Source: Clostridia bacterium (GTDB lineage: Bacteria; Bacillota; Clostridia; Oscillospirales; CAG-272). From it: a DNA stretch of 64,000 nucleotides. The DNA lies in contig JAFYLH010000021.1 in the NCBI GenBank assembly GCA_017537175.1, positions 36,978-100,977 of the forward strand, in the 5' to 3' direction. Shown here one piece after another: positions 17,176-24,277 of the stretch (its first letter is position 1; every line of letters begins with the position of its first letter). A program made the translations under genes and the position numbers. Under the pieces are notes generated by a model. It was not told the origin of the DNA and searched no databases. It was given only the letters and a program-made list of their open reading frames with translations.

Positions 17176-18524
17176 TGAATAATAAAGACATTTTTGAGAA
17201 TCTGTCGGTACCGAGGGCTGTGGCAAAGTTAGCCGTGCCTACGGTACTGAGTCAGCTTGTAGTATTGATATATAACCTTGCCGATGCCTTCTTTGTGGGT
17301 CACACCAACGATCCCTCCCAGATCGCAGCCCTGACGGTAAGCTTTCCCATATTTATGTGCCTTACCATGGTGGCAAACCTTTTCGGTATAGGTGCCAACA
17401 GCTTTATGTCCCGTTCGCTTGGAGAAAAGAAGCCGGAAAATGCCCGTCGTGCCTCCACCTTTGGCTTTTACGGTGCCTTTATCGCGGTAGGCGTACTTAT
17501 CCTTGTGCTTGAGCTTTTCAATAAGCCTATACTTAACCTTGCAGGTGCGGTGACAGAGTCCACCTTTGGTTATACCAAAAACTATCTTTTCTGGACCTTT
17601 ACTGTAGGCGGTATCCCCACGGTAGGCTCTATGGTGCTGGGTCATCTTATCCGTGCAGAGGGTAATACCAAGCAGGCAAGCATAGGTGTAGCACTTGGCG
17701 GTATACTCAACATAGTACTCGACTGGCTGTTTGTTGACGGTTTCAAAATGGGAATCGGGGGAGCGGGTATTGCTACCTGTATAGCGAACTTTATTTCCTT
17801 CGGGTATCTTTTGACGGTAGCACTTATTTTAAAAAACAGCGTAATTACGCTGAATCCCCTTAAGTTCAAGATAAACAAGCATATTGCAGGACCTGTTATT
17901 CTTGTTGGTATACCTGCAGCTACGGTTATAATTCTCGGTACGGTTTCAAATATCCTTCTTACCAACTTCATGTCCGATTACAAGGATGTCGCTATCGCAG
18001 CTCAGGGAACTGTACAGAAGATCGGCTCTGTCGGAATACAGATAACAGTAGGTCTGACACAGGGCATAATGCCCCTTTTAGGCTATTGCTACGGTGCGGG
18101 AAATATGAAAAGGTTTAAGAGTGTAAACCATTTGTCCTTTATTATACTTGCCTTATATGCGGGCTTTTGTATAACGATGGCGGAGCTGTTTGCCGAACCG
18201 TTACTGAATGTTTTCACCACAGAGGCTCAAACGGTGGAGAAGGGAATAGGCTTTATCCGTATATGGTTCTTATGTGTTCCGGGTATGTGCTTTACCAATC
18301 TGTTCGGGGCAATATTCCAGTCTATGGGCAGATGGTTCCAGTCACTTGTTCTTTCCCTTGTGAGACAGCTTGTTATACTTATTCCCCTGCTCATGATACT
18401 TAAAAGAATCGGCGGCGAGATGGGACTTATGTGTGCCCAGCCTATAGCAGATACATTGACTCTCATTACAGGAATCGTGATGTATATTGTAATAATGAAA
18501 AAGACAAAAGAAGTCTCGGAGTAA
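17175..18524 (+). CDS. MATE family efflux transporter
   Basis: 449 aa, about twelve membrane helices, in the cytoplasmic membrane. MATE features include PTVLSQLVVLIYNLADAFFV in helix 1, ANSFMSRSLGEK, and the second-half repeat with GTVQKIGSVGIQITVGLTQG and PLLGYCYGAGNMKR. It exports cationic compounds with Na+ or H+ in known relatives. Coupling with the upstream nitroreductase suggests joint handling of a toxic or redox-active compound, which is inference. Confidence 0.92.
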   Translation: MNNKDIFENLSVPRAVAKLAVPTVLSQLVVLIYNLADAFFVGHTNDPSQIAALTVSFPIFMCLTMVANLFGIGANSFMSRSLGEKKPENARRASTFGFYGAFIAVGVLILVLELFNKPILNLAGAVTESTFGYTKNYLFWTFTVGGIPTVGSMVLGHLIRAEGNTKQASIGVALGGILNIVLDWLFVDGFKMGIGGAGIATCIANFISFGYLLTVALILKNSVITLNPLKFKINKHIAGPVILVGIPAATVIILGTVSNILLTNFMSDYKDVAIAAQGTVQKIGSVGIQITVGLTQGIMPLLGYCYGAGNMKRFKSVNHLSFIILALYAGFCITMAELFAEPLLNVFTTEAQTVEKGIGFIRIWFLCVPGMCFTNLFGAIFQSMGRWFQSLVLSLVRQLVILIPLLMILKRIGGEMGLMCAQPIADTLTLITGIVMYIVIMKKTKEVSE

Positions 18525-18537
18525 CCGAGGCTTCTTT
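18509..18537. terminator. Bidirectional terminator between the MATE gene and rtcB
   Basis: AGAAGTCTCGG-AGTAA-CCGAGGCTTCTTT hairpin overlapping the MATE stop codon. T-rich on both strands, so it can also end the rtcB transcript arriving from the other side. Confidence 0.85.
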
Positions 18538-19742
18538 CAGTTTGCTTTAAAATTATATATAGGTCTAATATGAGCTGTAATGTCGGCAGTAGGTGTAATA
18601 TGCTTAAGTATATGCTCCATCGTCTTATATGCCATAGGCGATTCGTCAAGGGTCGAGGTGTTGACACAGGTGGTGTATATACCCGACATCTGCGACTCAT
18701 ACTCCGCCATAGTCAGCTTCTCAAAGGCATCGGTACGGCTCATTATTCTGCCTGCACCGTGGGGAGCAGAGAAGTTCCAATCGGGGTTGCCCTTGCCTCT
18801 GCAGACGAGAGAGCCATCACGCATATTGATGGGGATAAGTAGCTTTTCTCCTGCCTTTGCAGGTACAGAGCCCTTACGGAGTATCATAGCCTCCACATCA
18901 ATATAGTTATGTATTGTGTGGAAAGAATCAATTGCTTTCAAGCCTGTCATCTCAAGGATAAGCTCTGCCATCTTCTCACGGTTGCGGGCGGCAAAGTGCT
19001 GACAGATGTCAATATCGTGGATATAGTCCTCCATATAAGAGCCGTAGAGGTAACAGAGCGAGCGTGGAATAGCGGGCTCACTTGTCTTAAATTCCTTTTC
19101 CAGCTGCTTAAGTGCTGTCTGTATCTCTGTTTTTCTGCCATCGGCTTTATATGTGCGGATTATATCCTCGCGCTTTTTAAAATACTCATCCTTGCCCATA
19201 GCAAGATCTATTGCAATACCCTGATAATGCTCTGCCACCTGTGTACCGAGATTACGGCTGCCTGAATGAATTACAAGGTACTTGTTACCCTCATCATCAA
19301 TATCTATCTCAATAAAATGATTTCCTCCGCCAAGAGTGCCTATGCTGCGCTCAAGTCTTTTGGAATCCTTAAGCGCACGGAAGCAACGAAGTGCCTGCAG
19401 GTCAAAACGCTCCTTTCTGCCCTCCCATACCTTCTTTCCGCAGGGAATGGTATGAACGGCAGCATCAAAAACCTCAAGGTCAATGTCGATCTTTCCAAGC
19501 TCCACGGTATACATACCGCAGCCTATATCAACGCCCACCATATTTGGTACGACCTTGTCAACTATAGTCATTGTTGTACCGATGGTACAACCCACACCTG
19601 CGTGTACATCGGGCATTATTCTTATCCTTGAGGCGGCAAAATCCTCAATATCGCAGACCGATTTTATCTGCTCGTAAGCTGTGCCCTCAACGCTGTCTGT
19701 AAAGCAGAGGGCGGTATTAAAATTTCCTTTTATCTCTATCAT
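18537..19742 (-). CDS. rtcB: RNA-splicing/repair ligase RtcB
   Basis: 401 aa GTP-dependent ligase that joins 2',3'-cyclic phosphate or 3'-phosphate to 5'-OH RNA ends. All active-site blocks are present: MPDVHAGVG, the metal-binding cysteine in VGVDIGCGM, GTLGGGNHFIE, HSGSRNLG, TIHNYI, RKGSVPA and the guanylated histidine in APHGAGRIMSR. The start ATG at 19742 is preferred because GAAAGGA lies just upstream; an in-frame ATG 21 bases earlier has no RBS. It follows the DUF2828 gene by 41 bases, with a hairpin between them. The gene set suggests a dedicated RNA repair operon rather than tRNA splicing, which bacteria lack. Confidence 0.95.
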   Translation of the reverse strand: MIEIKGNFNTALCFTDSVEGTAYEQIKSVCDIEDFAASRIRIMPDVHAGVGCTIGTTMTIVDKVVPNMVGVDIGCGMYTVELGKIDIDLEVFDAAVHTIPCGKKVWEGRKERFDLQALRCFRALKDSKRLERSIGTLGGGNHFIEIDIDDEGNKYLVIHSGSRNLGTQVAEHYQGIAIDLAMGKDEYFKKREDIIRTYKADGRKTEIQTALKQLEKEFKTSEPAIPRSLCYLYGSYMEDYIHDIDICQHFAARNREKMAELILEMTGLKAIDSFHTIHNYIDVEAMILRKGSVPAKAGEKLLIPINMRDGSLVCRGKGNPDWNFSAPHGAGRIMSRTDAFEKLTMAEYESQMSGIYTTCVNTSTLDESPMAYKTMEHILKHITPTADITAHIRPIYNFKAN

Positions 19743-19764
19743 TATTTTTCCTTTCAAATGCAAA

Positions 19765-19785
19765 AGGGGCAGTTTAACTGCCCCT
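19765..19785 (-). terminator. Hairpin between the DUF2828 gene and rtcB (attenuator-like)
   Basis: AGGGGCAG-5 nt-CTGCCCCT forms a perfect 8-bp GC-rich stem beginning in the DUF2828 stop codon. On the minus strand it is followed by TTTTGC. It may reduce read-through into rtcB or protect the upstream message 3' end. The T-run is short, so full termination is doubtful. Confidence 0.6.
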
Positions 19786-21241
19786 ATGCTGTTATTTTTG
19801 AATATCTCTCGTCCGAGAGGATCTCTAACATGTATGTGTAGGGGTCGGTATTACCCTTGACTACCCTTGAAAATATTGCGGTAGTACAACCGCTGACAAG
19901 TATGACACCCTGCTCGTTTTTTGTAACCGGCTGCTGGCGTCTTCGGCTCTGTACATTCCAGAACACAAGCTCGGGAAGCTCGTAGCCTGCTTCGTTAAAC
20001 AGCCTTTTGGCATATTCAAAGTTGGTAAGAGAAGCATCCTCGGCACACCAGTCAAACTCCATATCCGAAATGATATAGATCTTTGAAGGCATTTCCTTCT
20101 TGGGAGTGGAGTACTTGACAGCAGTATTTAAGATAAGCTCAAATACCTTCTGAATATTTGTATTTGCCACCTCGTTGAACTCTGCACAATAGCGTACCTT
20201 TTCCGAAATATTATTGCCCTTTATCTCCACAAGCTGAGGATTCTCGGAGAAGGTGATAAAGTGATTTGCAAAACGGCCCTTATTTCTCTCTGCATAATAG
20301 ATACCAAGGGAAAGAGCAACTGTTGCAGGCATAGGATCGCCGTAAGAGTACATAGATCCCGAGCCGTCAACCACAACAAGGGTGTTTTCTTCGCTTGTGT
20401 AGTCGGGCAGAGCATTCCATGTAGTGTCGATAGCCGCCTGTTCATCCTCATCAAGAGCGTTTCGGAGCAGAGGTCTTATTATCTCATAGGGGTATAGGGT
20501 AGAAGTATTTAATTTTATGTTGCCGGCTCTGACCTGTTCAAGATAGCTTCTGTACCTTTCGCCGTCGTTACGGCAGAAGGCTTCGCGGTACTTGAACATA
20601 GCCTTGGAGGGCTGAGCTGCATAATCAAAGGTATAATCCCTTGTACGCAGATTATTTTCGATTATTCTGATATAACTGCGGAGCTTGGTAAGTGTCTGTC
20701 GATACTGCTTTTCTGTCATACCCAACTGCTTTGCAATGATCTTGGCATTTTTCACCGCTTCGGCATTGGATGTGTTTACCGAGGGCAGCCACTTTGCCAA
20801 AAGGGAAACAGGGTTACCCTTTTCCATATCGCAAAGATCCTTTTCAAGACTCTGTCTGATATATTCTATTGCACTTACCTGACAGGGAGTACCCATAAGT
20901 ACCAAAAGGTCATCGTACCTGCCGTATTCGGCAATGCTTTCGATATTCTTTTTTACCGCATCGGGATGAAAAACACAAAGATGCTTAAGTATAACGCGGA
21001 ACACTCTGCGTTCTCCCAATCCTCCTCGTACATCCCTTGCATAGAACAGGGTCTTTAATGCAAGCTCGGGGGCTTCGGTATAGGCTTTTGTGAATCTGCC
21101 GACTATCTCCTTTTCATTTGCCTGCCGTAAAGCACCGATTGTTGCAAACAGATCAAGGACATATGACATAGTGCTGAGATTGGTTACGGCACCGTTCTCG
21201 GTATAAGTAATATTTGCTTCTTTCTTCAGGTTCTCTAACAT
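19784..21241 (-). CDS. DUF2828 family protein with vWA domain (Ro60-like architecture)
   Basis: 485 aa. Residues 1-285 are a helical-repeat domain with DUF2828 blocks: TYTENGAVTNLSTMSYVLDL, ARDVRGGLGERRVFR, LLAKWLPSVNTSNAEA. Residues 290-485 form a vWA domain with an intact MIDAS (VVVDGSGSM), FITFSENPQLV, TNIQKVF, ISDMEFDW and PELVFWNVQS. A helical superhelix plus MIDAS vWA is the architecture of Ro60/Rsr TROVE proteins, which bind Y RNAs and misfolded RNAs; I infer RNA binding. Start ATG 21241 with AAGGAGG replaces a longer frame that would run into the RNA array. The RNA array is directly upstream and rtcB directly downstream, all on one strand. Confidence 0.85.
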   Translation of the reverse strand: MLENLKKEANITYTENGAVTNLSTMSYVLDLFATIGALRQANEKEIVGRFTKAYTEAPELALKTLFYARDVRGGLGERRVFRVILKHLCVFHPDAVKKNIESIAEYGRYDDLLVLMGTPCQVSAIEYIRQSLEKDLCDMEKGNPVSLLAKWLPSVNTSNAEAVKNAKIIAKQLGMTEKQYRQTLTKLRSYIRIIENNLRTRDYTFDYAAQPSKAMFKYREAFCRNDGERYRSYLEQVRAGNIKLNTSTLYPYEIIRPLLRNALDEDEQAAIDTTWNALPDYTSEENTLVVVDGSGSMYSYGDPMPATVALSLGIYYAERNKGRFANHFITFSENPQLVEIKGNNISEKVRYCAEFNEVANTNIQKVFELILNTAVKYSTPKKEMPSKIYIISDMEFDWCAEDASLTNFEYAKRLFNEAGYELPELVFWNVQSRRRQQPVTKNEQGVILVSGCTTAIFSRVVKGNTDPYTYMLEILSDERYSKITA

Positions 21242-21273
21242 CGAAACCCCTCCTTTATAATAAAATAATAAAC

Positions 21274-21341
21274 AAGATACTTTCCGCCACGATGGCAAGT
21301 CCTCCTTTTGGGGAGAATCGTTACTTTGCTGTAAGTATCTT
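21274..21341 (-). ncRNA. Structured RNA array unit 6 (proximal to the DUF2828 gene)
   Basis: 68 nt. The terminal stem AAGATAC/GTATCTT extends by TT/AA to 9 bp. After the 7-bp stem come 2 nt (TT) and the invariant ACAGCAA, then ACGAT...ATCGT as a possible inner stem enclosing the hairpin CTCC-GGAG, and an alternative hairpin GCCA-TCG-TGGC. The 3' strand is followed by GTTT. The transcribed strand is inferred from the flanking genes. The terminal stem is self-complementary and reads AAG...CTT on either strand. Confidence 0.65.
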
Positions 21342-21348
21342 TAATTTC

Positions 21349-21428
21349 AAGATGCACACATTAATACCTCGTTTATATGTACGAGGGTCATTACAGACGA
21401 CCTTATGTATTATTGCTGTTCGCATCTT
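21349..21428 (-). ncRNA. Structured RNA array unit 5
   Basis: 80 nt. Terminal 7-bp stem AAGATGC/GCATCTT, 2 nt (GA), invariant ACAGCAA, then a second 6-bp stem TAATAC/GTATTA enclosing two hairpins, GGTC...GACC and CCTCGT...ACGAGG. This makes a four-way, tRNA-sized fold with ACAGCAA lying opposite ATGTGT as an internal loop. It is the clearest unit structurally. Confidence 0.68.
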
Positions 21429-21430
21429 TT

Positions 21431-21470
21431 TGTCTTCACGTTCCGACATGTGTCCTACGAGCCGAAGACA
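21431..21470 (-). ncRNA. Spacer hairpin between units 5 and 4
   Basis: TGTCTTC and GAAGACA form a perfect 7-bp stem around a 26-nt loop that contains GACA-TG-TGTC. It lacks ACAGCAA. It could be a separate small RNA, a processing signal or a degenerate array unit. Confidence 0.35.
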
Positions 21471-21476
21471 TATAAC

Positions 21477-21555
21477 AAGGCACATGTTTCATTGATAATA
21501 ATTGGATTTCTCCGCATATATTCAGTACATCTGAAAGAGTTGCTGTCTGTGCCTT
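21477..21555 (-). ncRNA. Structured RNA array unit 4
   Basis: 79 nt. Terminal stem AAGGCAC/GTGCCTT (7 bp), 2 nt (AG), invariant ACAGCAA, internal hairpin TTCAG-ATGTA-CTGAA enclosed by CTC...GAG, then an AT-rich strand before the closing stem. The 3' flank is GTTATA. It has the same stem sequence as unit 2 but an unrelated interior. Confidence 0.65.
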
Positions 21556-21557
21556 TT

Positions 21558-21604
21558 AAAACAATAGCGGTATCTCGGTTTATGGCCGTCGGCACCATTG
21601 TTTT
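21558..21604 (-). ncRNA. Spacer hairpin A between units 4 and 3
   Basis: AAAACAAT and ATTGTTTT form a perfect 8-bp stem closing a 31-nt region that contains GCC-GAC-GGC and GGT...ACC pairings. No ACAGCAA. It follows the same outer-stem-plus-inner-hairpin plan as the main units, so it may be a diverged member. Confidence 0.35.
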
Positions 21605-21616
21605 CTTTTTATACCC

Positions 21617-21670
21617 CCGATACGCAAGGCATTCCCACAGTGCGATACAATGGAGATATCAACGTATCGG
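21617..21670 (-). ncRNA. Spacer hairpin B between units 4 and 3
   Basis: CCGATACG and CGTATCGG form a perfect 8-bp stem around 38 nt that include GATA...TATC and a second GATAC copy capable of alternative pairing with the closing strand. No ACAGCAA. Possibly a small RNA or a processing stem-loop. Confidence 0.35.
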
Positions 21671-21682
21671 ATATATTTATAC

Positions 21683-21824
21683 AAGACCCATATCGTCCGT
21701 GCAGAATATCTGCTTTTATGCTTTTGAGGCATCTGCCCGCAGGCTTCAGATAATACCACAACCTCTTATCTACTAAGGATAAGTGCTACTCAGCCAATGA
21801 TCGTGTTTTTGCTGTTGGGGTCTT
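21683..21824 (-). ncRNA. Structured RNA array unit 3 (enlarged, 142 nt)
   Basis: Terminal stem AAGACCC/GGGTCTT (7 bp), 2 nt (CA), invariant ACAGCAA. The interior is about twice as long as in the other units. It holds CTTATC...GATAAG (6 bp), ATCTG...CAGAT with an inner GCC-TGCG-GGC, and GCAG-ATATT-CTGC. The 3' flank is GTATAA. The stem sequence differs completely from units 2 and 4 but pairs perfectly, which is covariation support. Confidence 0.62.
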
Positions 21825-21833
21825 TATATTAAC

Positions 21834-21895
21834 AAGGCACGCTTTACGGTAAACGAATTTCAAGTTCGCATCTCACGGCTTGCTGTATGTGCCTT
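21834..21895 (-). ncRNA. Structured RNA array unit 2
   Basis: 62 nt. Terminal stem AAGGCAC/GTGCCTT (7 bp), 2 nt (AT), invariant ACAGCAA, then a small interior with CGAA-7 nt-TTCG. The 3' flank is GTTAAT. It is separated from unit 1 by only 3 nt, so the two would need processing from one transcript. Confidence 0.65.
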
Positions 21896-21898
21896 TAC

Positions 21899-21957
21899 AA
21901 GGTGCATTGTAGTCAAACGAGTCAAAATCGTGTACTCCATTTTGCTGTCTGCGCCTT
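21899..21957 (-). ncRNA. Structured RNA array unit 1 (distal)
   Basis: 59 nt. Terminal stem AAGGCGC/GCACCTT pairs at six of seven positions when read on the minus strand (one C-A mismatch). Read on the plus strand the same position is a G-U wobble, the only hint that favours the plus strand. Then 2 nt (AG), invariant ACAGCAA and an ACGA-7 nt-TCGT hairpin. It is the first unit after the WYL terminator. Confidence 0.6.
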
Positions 21958-21999
21958 TCGTGACCTTATTTTACCCCAAAATTCTCCAATAATCACGGA

Positions 22000-22035
22000 A
22001 AAAAAGCTGCGAACTCACAAAAGTTCACAGCTTTT
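22000..22035 (-). terminator. Terminator of the WYL operon overlapping its last codons
   Basis: AAAAGCTGTGAAC-8 nt-GTTCGCAGCTTTTTTT on the minus strand: 12 of 13 pairs and seven T. The left arm lies in the final codons of the WYL gene at 22015. It separates the regulators from the RNA array and the DUF2828-rtcB unit. Confidence 0.85.
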
Positions 22036-22926
22036 CTGATCTATTAATTTATTTTTTATAAGGCTTTTAAAGCTCTCGGGAGCTATCACCTCAACGGTAG
22101 GACCAAAGGACAGTACCCTTATTACCATCTCGGATGTATCACCTTTGTCAAAGCTCATATGTAACAGATATCTGCCGTCGTCGCTCCTCTCCACCCTTTT
22201 TTTAAGATGGGCAAAGTGCATAAGGCATCGCTCAAGCGTGTTGCGCTCATCCCTTATTTCAAGGGTGACATTTTCCTCCTCGGTTTCGTATTTACCCGAT
22301 GCTATGACATCATCGCCGTAATATACCTTGCATTTCTGTATACGGGCAAGGTTGACTGCCCGCACAAATCCGCAGCCGCTTGTAACAAGGCGGAACTTGT
22401 CGTCCTTTGCCGAGTATTCCAGCCTCTCGGGGATGCATCTTATATACACCCTCTCACCGTAACGGTTGTTGATCTCTATTTTGAGATTATGCCCCTGCCG
22501 CATTGCGGTAAGTATTGTGCGGAAGTGATCGATATATCGTTCATCCTCATAAGGATCGCCGTCATCGTATTTGTCGTATACACAGTAATCCGCTTCGGTG
22601 AATAAGGGAATAACATCATCCAAGCCCTCAAGCTCAACCCTAAAGAGCTTTATTCTCGGGTCAAGGGATATTGCCTTTAACCACTGCCTTTGAATCTCGG
22701 TCATTGGCATGGTAGGCTTATGCCGTATAGGTGTGGTCATATCCTGACGGACAAGCTGCCATTTTTGATTTTTAAGTGAGGGAAGGATGGTGAGTACACT
22801 TTCGCCAAAGGCGTTTTCTTCAACTATTTTTGCAAGATCCTTATCTGCTGAATTGTTATCTGTCAGCTTGTCAAGTATTCTTGCCACCGCATTATAATAG
22901 ACGGAGTATATCTCGTTGAATATCAT
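22015..22926 (-). CDS. WYL-domain protein without obvious HTH
   Basis: 303 aa. The central part (residues 80-210) resembles a WYL ligand-sensing domain: IQRQWLKAISLDPRIKLFR, FRTILTAMRQGHNLKIEINN, then RCIPERLEYSAKDDKFRLVT and VNLARIQKCKVYY. A WCX-like C-terminal part follows (VIRVLSFGPTVEVIAPESF). I see no clear N-terminal winged helix, so it may act as a partner of the overlapping upstream gene product. WYL domains in known systems bind nucleic acids or nucleotides and often regulate defence or RNA-repair loci. Start ATG 22926 overlaps the stop of the neighbour by 4 bases (ATGA). Confidence 0.75.
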   Translation of the reverse strand: MIFNEIYSVYYNAVARILDKLTDNNSADKDLAKIVEENAFGESVLTILPSLKNQKWQLVRQDMTTPIRHKPTMPMTEIQRQWLKAISLDPRIKLFRVELEGLDDVIPLFTEADYCVYDKYDDGDPYEDERYIDHFRTILTAMRQGHNLKIEINNRYGERVYIRCIPERLEYSAKDDKFRLVTSGCGFVRAVNLARIQKCKVYYGDDVIASGKYETEEENVTLEIRDERNTLERCLMHFAHLKKRVERSDDGRYLLHMSFDKGDTSEMVIRVLSFGPTVEVIAPESFKSLIKNKLIDQKSCELL

Positions 22927-24173
22927 TCACTCACCTCCCCGATACCGTAGATACGGTACATTTCTTCAATATCGTCCTTAAAGCGCTTTTCAAGCTCCTT
23001 GTTTGAAAAATCAAGGTCTGTTATCCTGCATATAAAGGTGCGTATCCAGGGAACAAGCTCGCTTGTATCGTATACCTCGGCATGGAATCGGTATGTATTA
23101 TCATCTATCTTATCGATATGACCTATGCGCTTTTCCCGTTCAAGGCGGCGGATTATATGCGCTTCATCCTCATCTATATGTACGGTAAACTCAACATACT
23201 CTGTGTGATCTCTGCCGTATTTGTCACGGTTGGCGGTAACACCCCAGATCTTAGATTGCATAGAGTCAAGCTCTGCTCTTAATTCATCAAATCTGGGAGT
23301 AGACTCTTTTATTTCGATATCGGACAGATAATCAACACGGAAGGATTTTATCCTGTTATATTCGGCATCATATGCCAACAGATGCTGCCTGCCGTTCTGT
23401 GTGCTTATAAATATTCTCAGCGGAATCAACCTAAGCCTTGTGTCGCGGTCAAAGTGACGGCTGTGGTTGGTCACTGTAATGATCGACTTTTTCTGCATGG
23501 CACTAAACAGCATAGCCAAAACATTACTGTCAATAGCCGATGTAATATAATGATGCTTAAATCCAAAGAAGTCGTTATGCTCCTTTTGTTTATCCAGCAG
23601 ATAAGAACCTATGACACCAACAGGCATAGCCTCAGAGAAATAATGCAATACATCATTTATATCGTCAGGCATCTCATGCTCGCTTCGCCTGTAAAGCATT
23701 TTTCTGCCGGATTTTTGCGCTTTAATAATGCCGAGCTCTGTATATTCCTTGAGCTTTTTTCTTAGAGTCGATTCATCAAACAGCATAGGCTCATCAAAAC
23801 CGGAGAGATATGCATCCGCCCTTTCCATTATCTCGGAAAGACAAAGGCTGATATCGGGAGAGCAGAGAATGTCAAAAAGAATAAAATGCAGAGTTATATC
23901 CTTGTCGGTAAAGCTCTTTGATTTCAAAGCCTTGTACAGGGGATTGTGTGTAACTATACGGCTGTCAATAGATATAAAAACATTTTTACCCTCAGAGCCG
24001 CGGACAAAGCTCATATGCTCACCCAGCCAGCTTTCCATGCGTCTGCGCTCGTCGTCATAGGAACGGGCGCTTTTGCCGGTATATTCATTTCTGCTCTTGA
24101 AGCCGTAAACATAGAACTCACGCATATATTCACGGATATTTTCAAAGTTTTTTATAAGCTCGCTGTATGCCAT
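22923..24173 (-). CDS. WYL-domain transcriptional regulator with winged helix
   Basis: 416 aa. Residues 85-175 look like a winged HTH (DESTLRKKLKEYTELGIIKA, then a KMLYRRS wing). Residues 210-290 are the WYL domain (SIITVTNHSRHFDRDTRLRL, IPLRIFISTQNGRQHLLAYD, IKSFRVDYLSDIEI). Residues 315-400 are a WCX extension ending in DLDFSNKELEKRFKDDIEEM. Probably controls the RNA array and DUF2828-rtcB unit located downstream on the same strand, by analogy with WYL regulators of other RNA-repair and CRISPR loci. This is inference. Confidence 0.82.
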   Translation of the reverse strand: MAYSELIKNFENIREYMREFYVYGFKSRNEYTGKSARSYDDERRRMESWLGEHMSFVRGSEGKNVFISIDSRIVTHNPLYKALKSKSFTDKDITLHFILFDILCSPDISLCLSEIMERADAYLSGFDEPMLFDESTLRKKLKEYTELGIIKAQKSGRKMLYRRSEHEMPDDINDVLHYFSEAMPVGVIGSYLLDKQKEHNDFFGFKHHYITSAIDSNVLAMLFSAMQKKSIITVTNHSRHFDRDTRLRLIPLRIFISTQNGRQHLLAYDAEYNRIKSFRVDYLSDIEIKESTPRFDELRAELDSMQSKIWGVTANRDKYGRDHTEYVEFTVHIDEDEAHIIRRLEREKRIGHIDKIDDNTYRFHAEVYDTSELVPWIRTFICRITDLDFSNKELEKRFKDDIEEMYRIYGIGEVSE

Positions 24174-24277
24174 AACCTCTCTCCTTTCGCTGTGATATTA
24201 TTATAGATCCGTATATGTCCCAAAAACCGTACTTATTATACAATATAAAGGATTTTTTTGCAATATGCCGTATTAAC

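Noticed and set aside
21242..21298. Longer N terminus for the DUF2828 protein
   Set aside because: The extra 19 residues run into the last array unit and have no RBS, whereas AAGGAGG lies directly before the ATG at 21241.
21349..21428. Array units as ordinary tRNAs
   Set aside because: The 7-bp stem and 2-nt connector fit, but there is no T-loop GTTCRANNC, no anticodon arm in the right place and no CCA.
21214..21776. Plus-strand open frames of 93 and 123 codons inside the RNA array
   Set aside because: They have no RBS, low-complexity composition and no family resemblance, and they are explained by the RNA stem-loops.
21274..21957. CRISPR array
   Set aside because: There is no uniform direct repeat and spacer length; only short stem-associated motifs are shared and the stem sequences vary.
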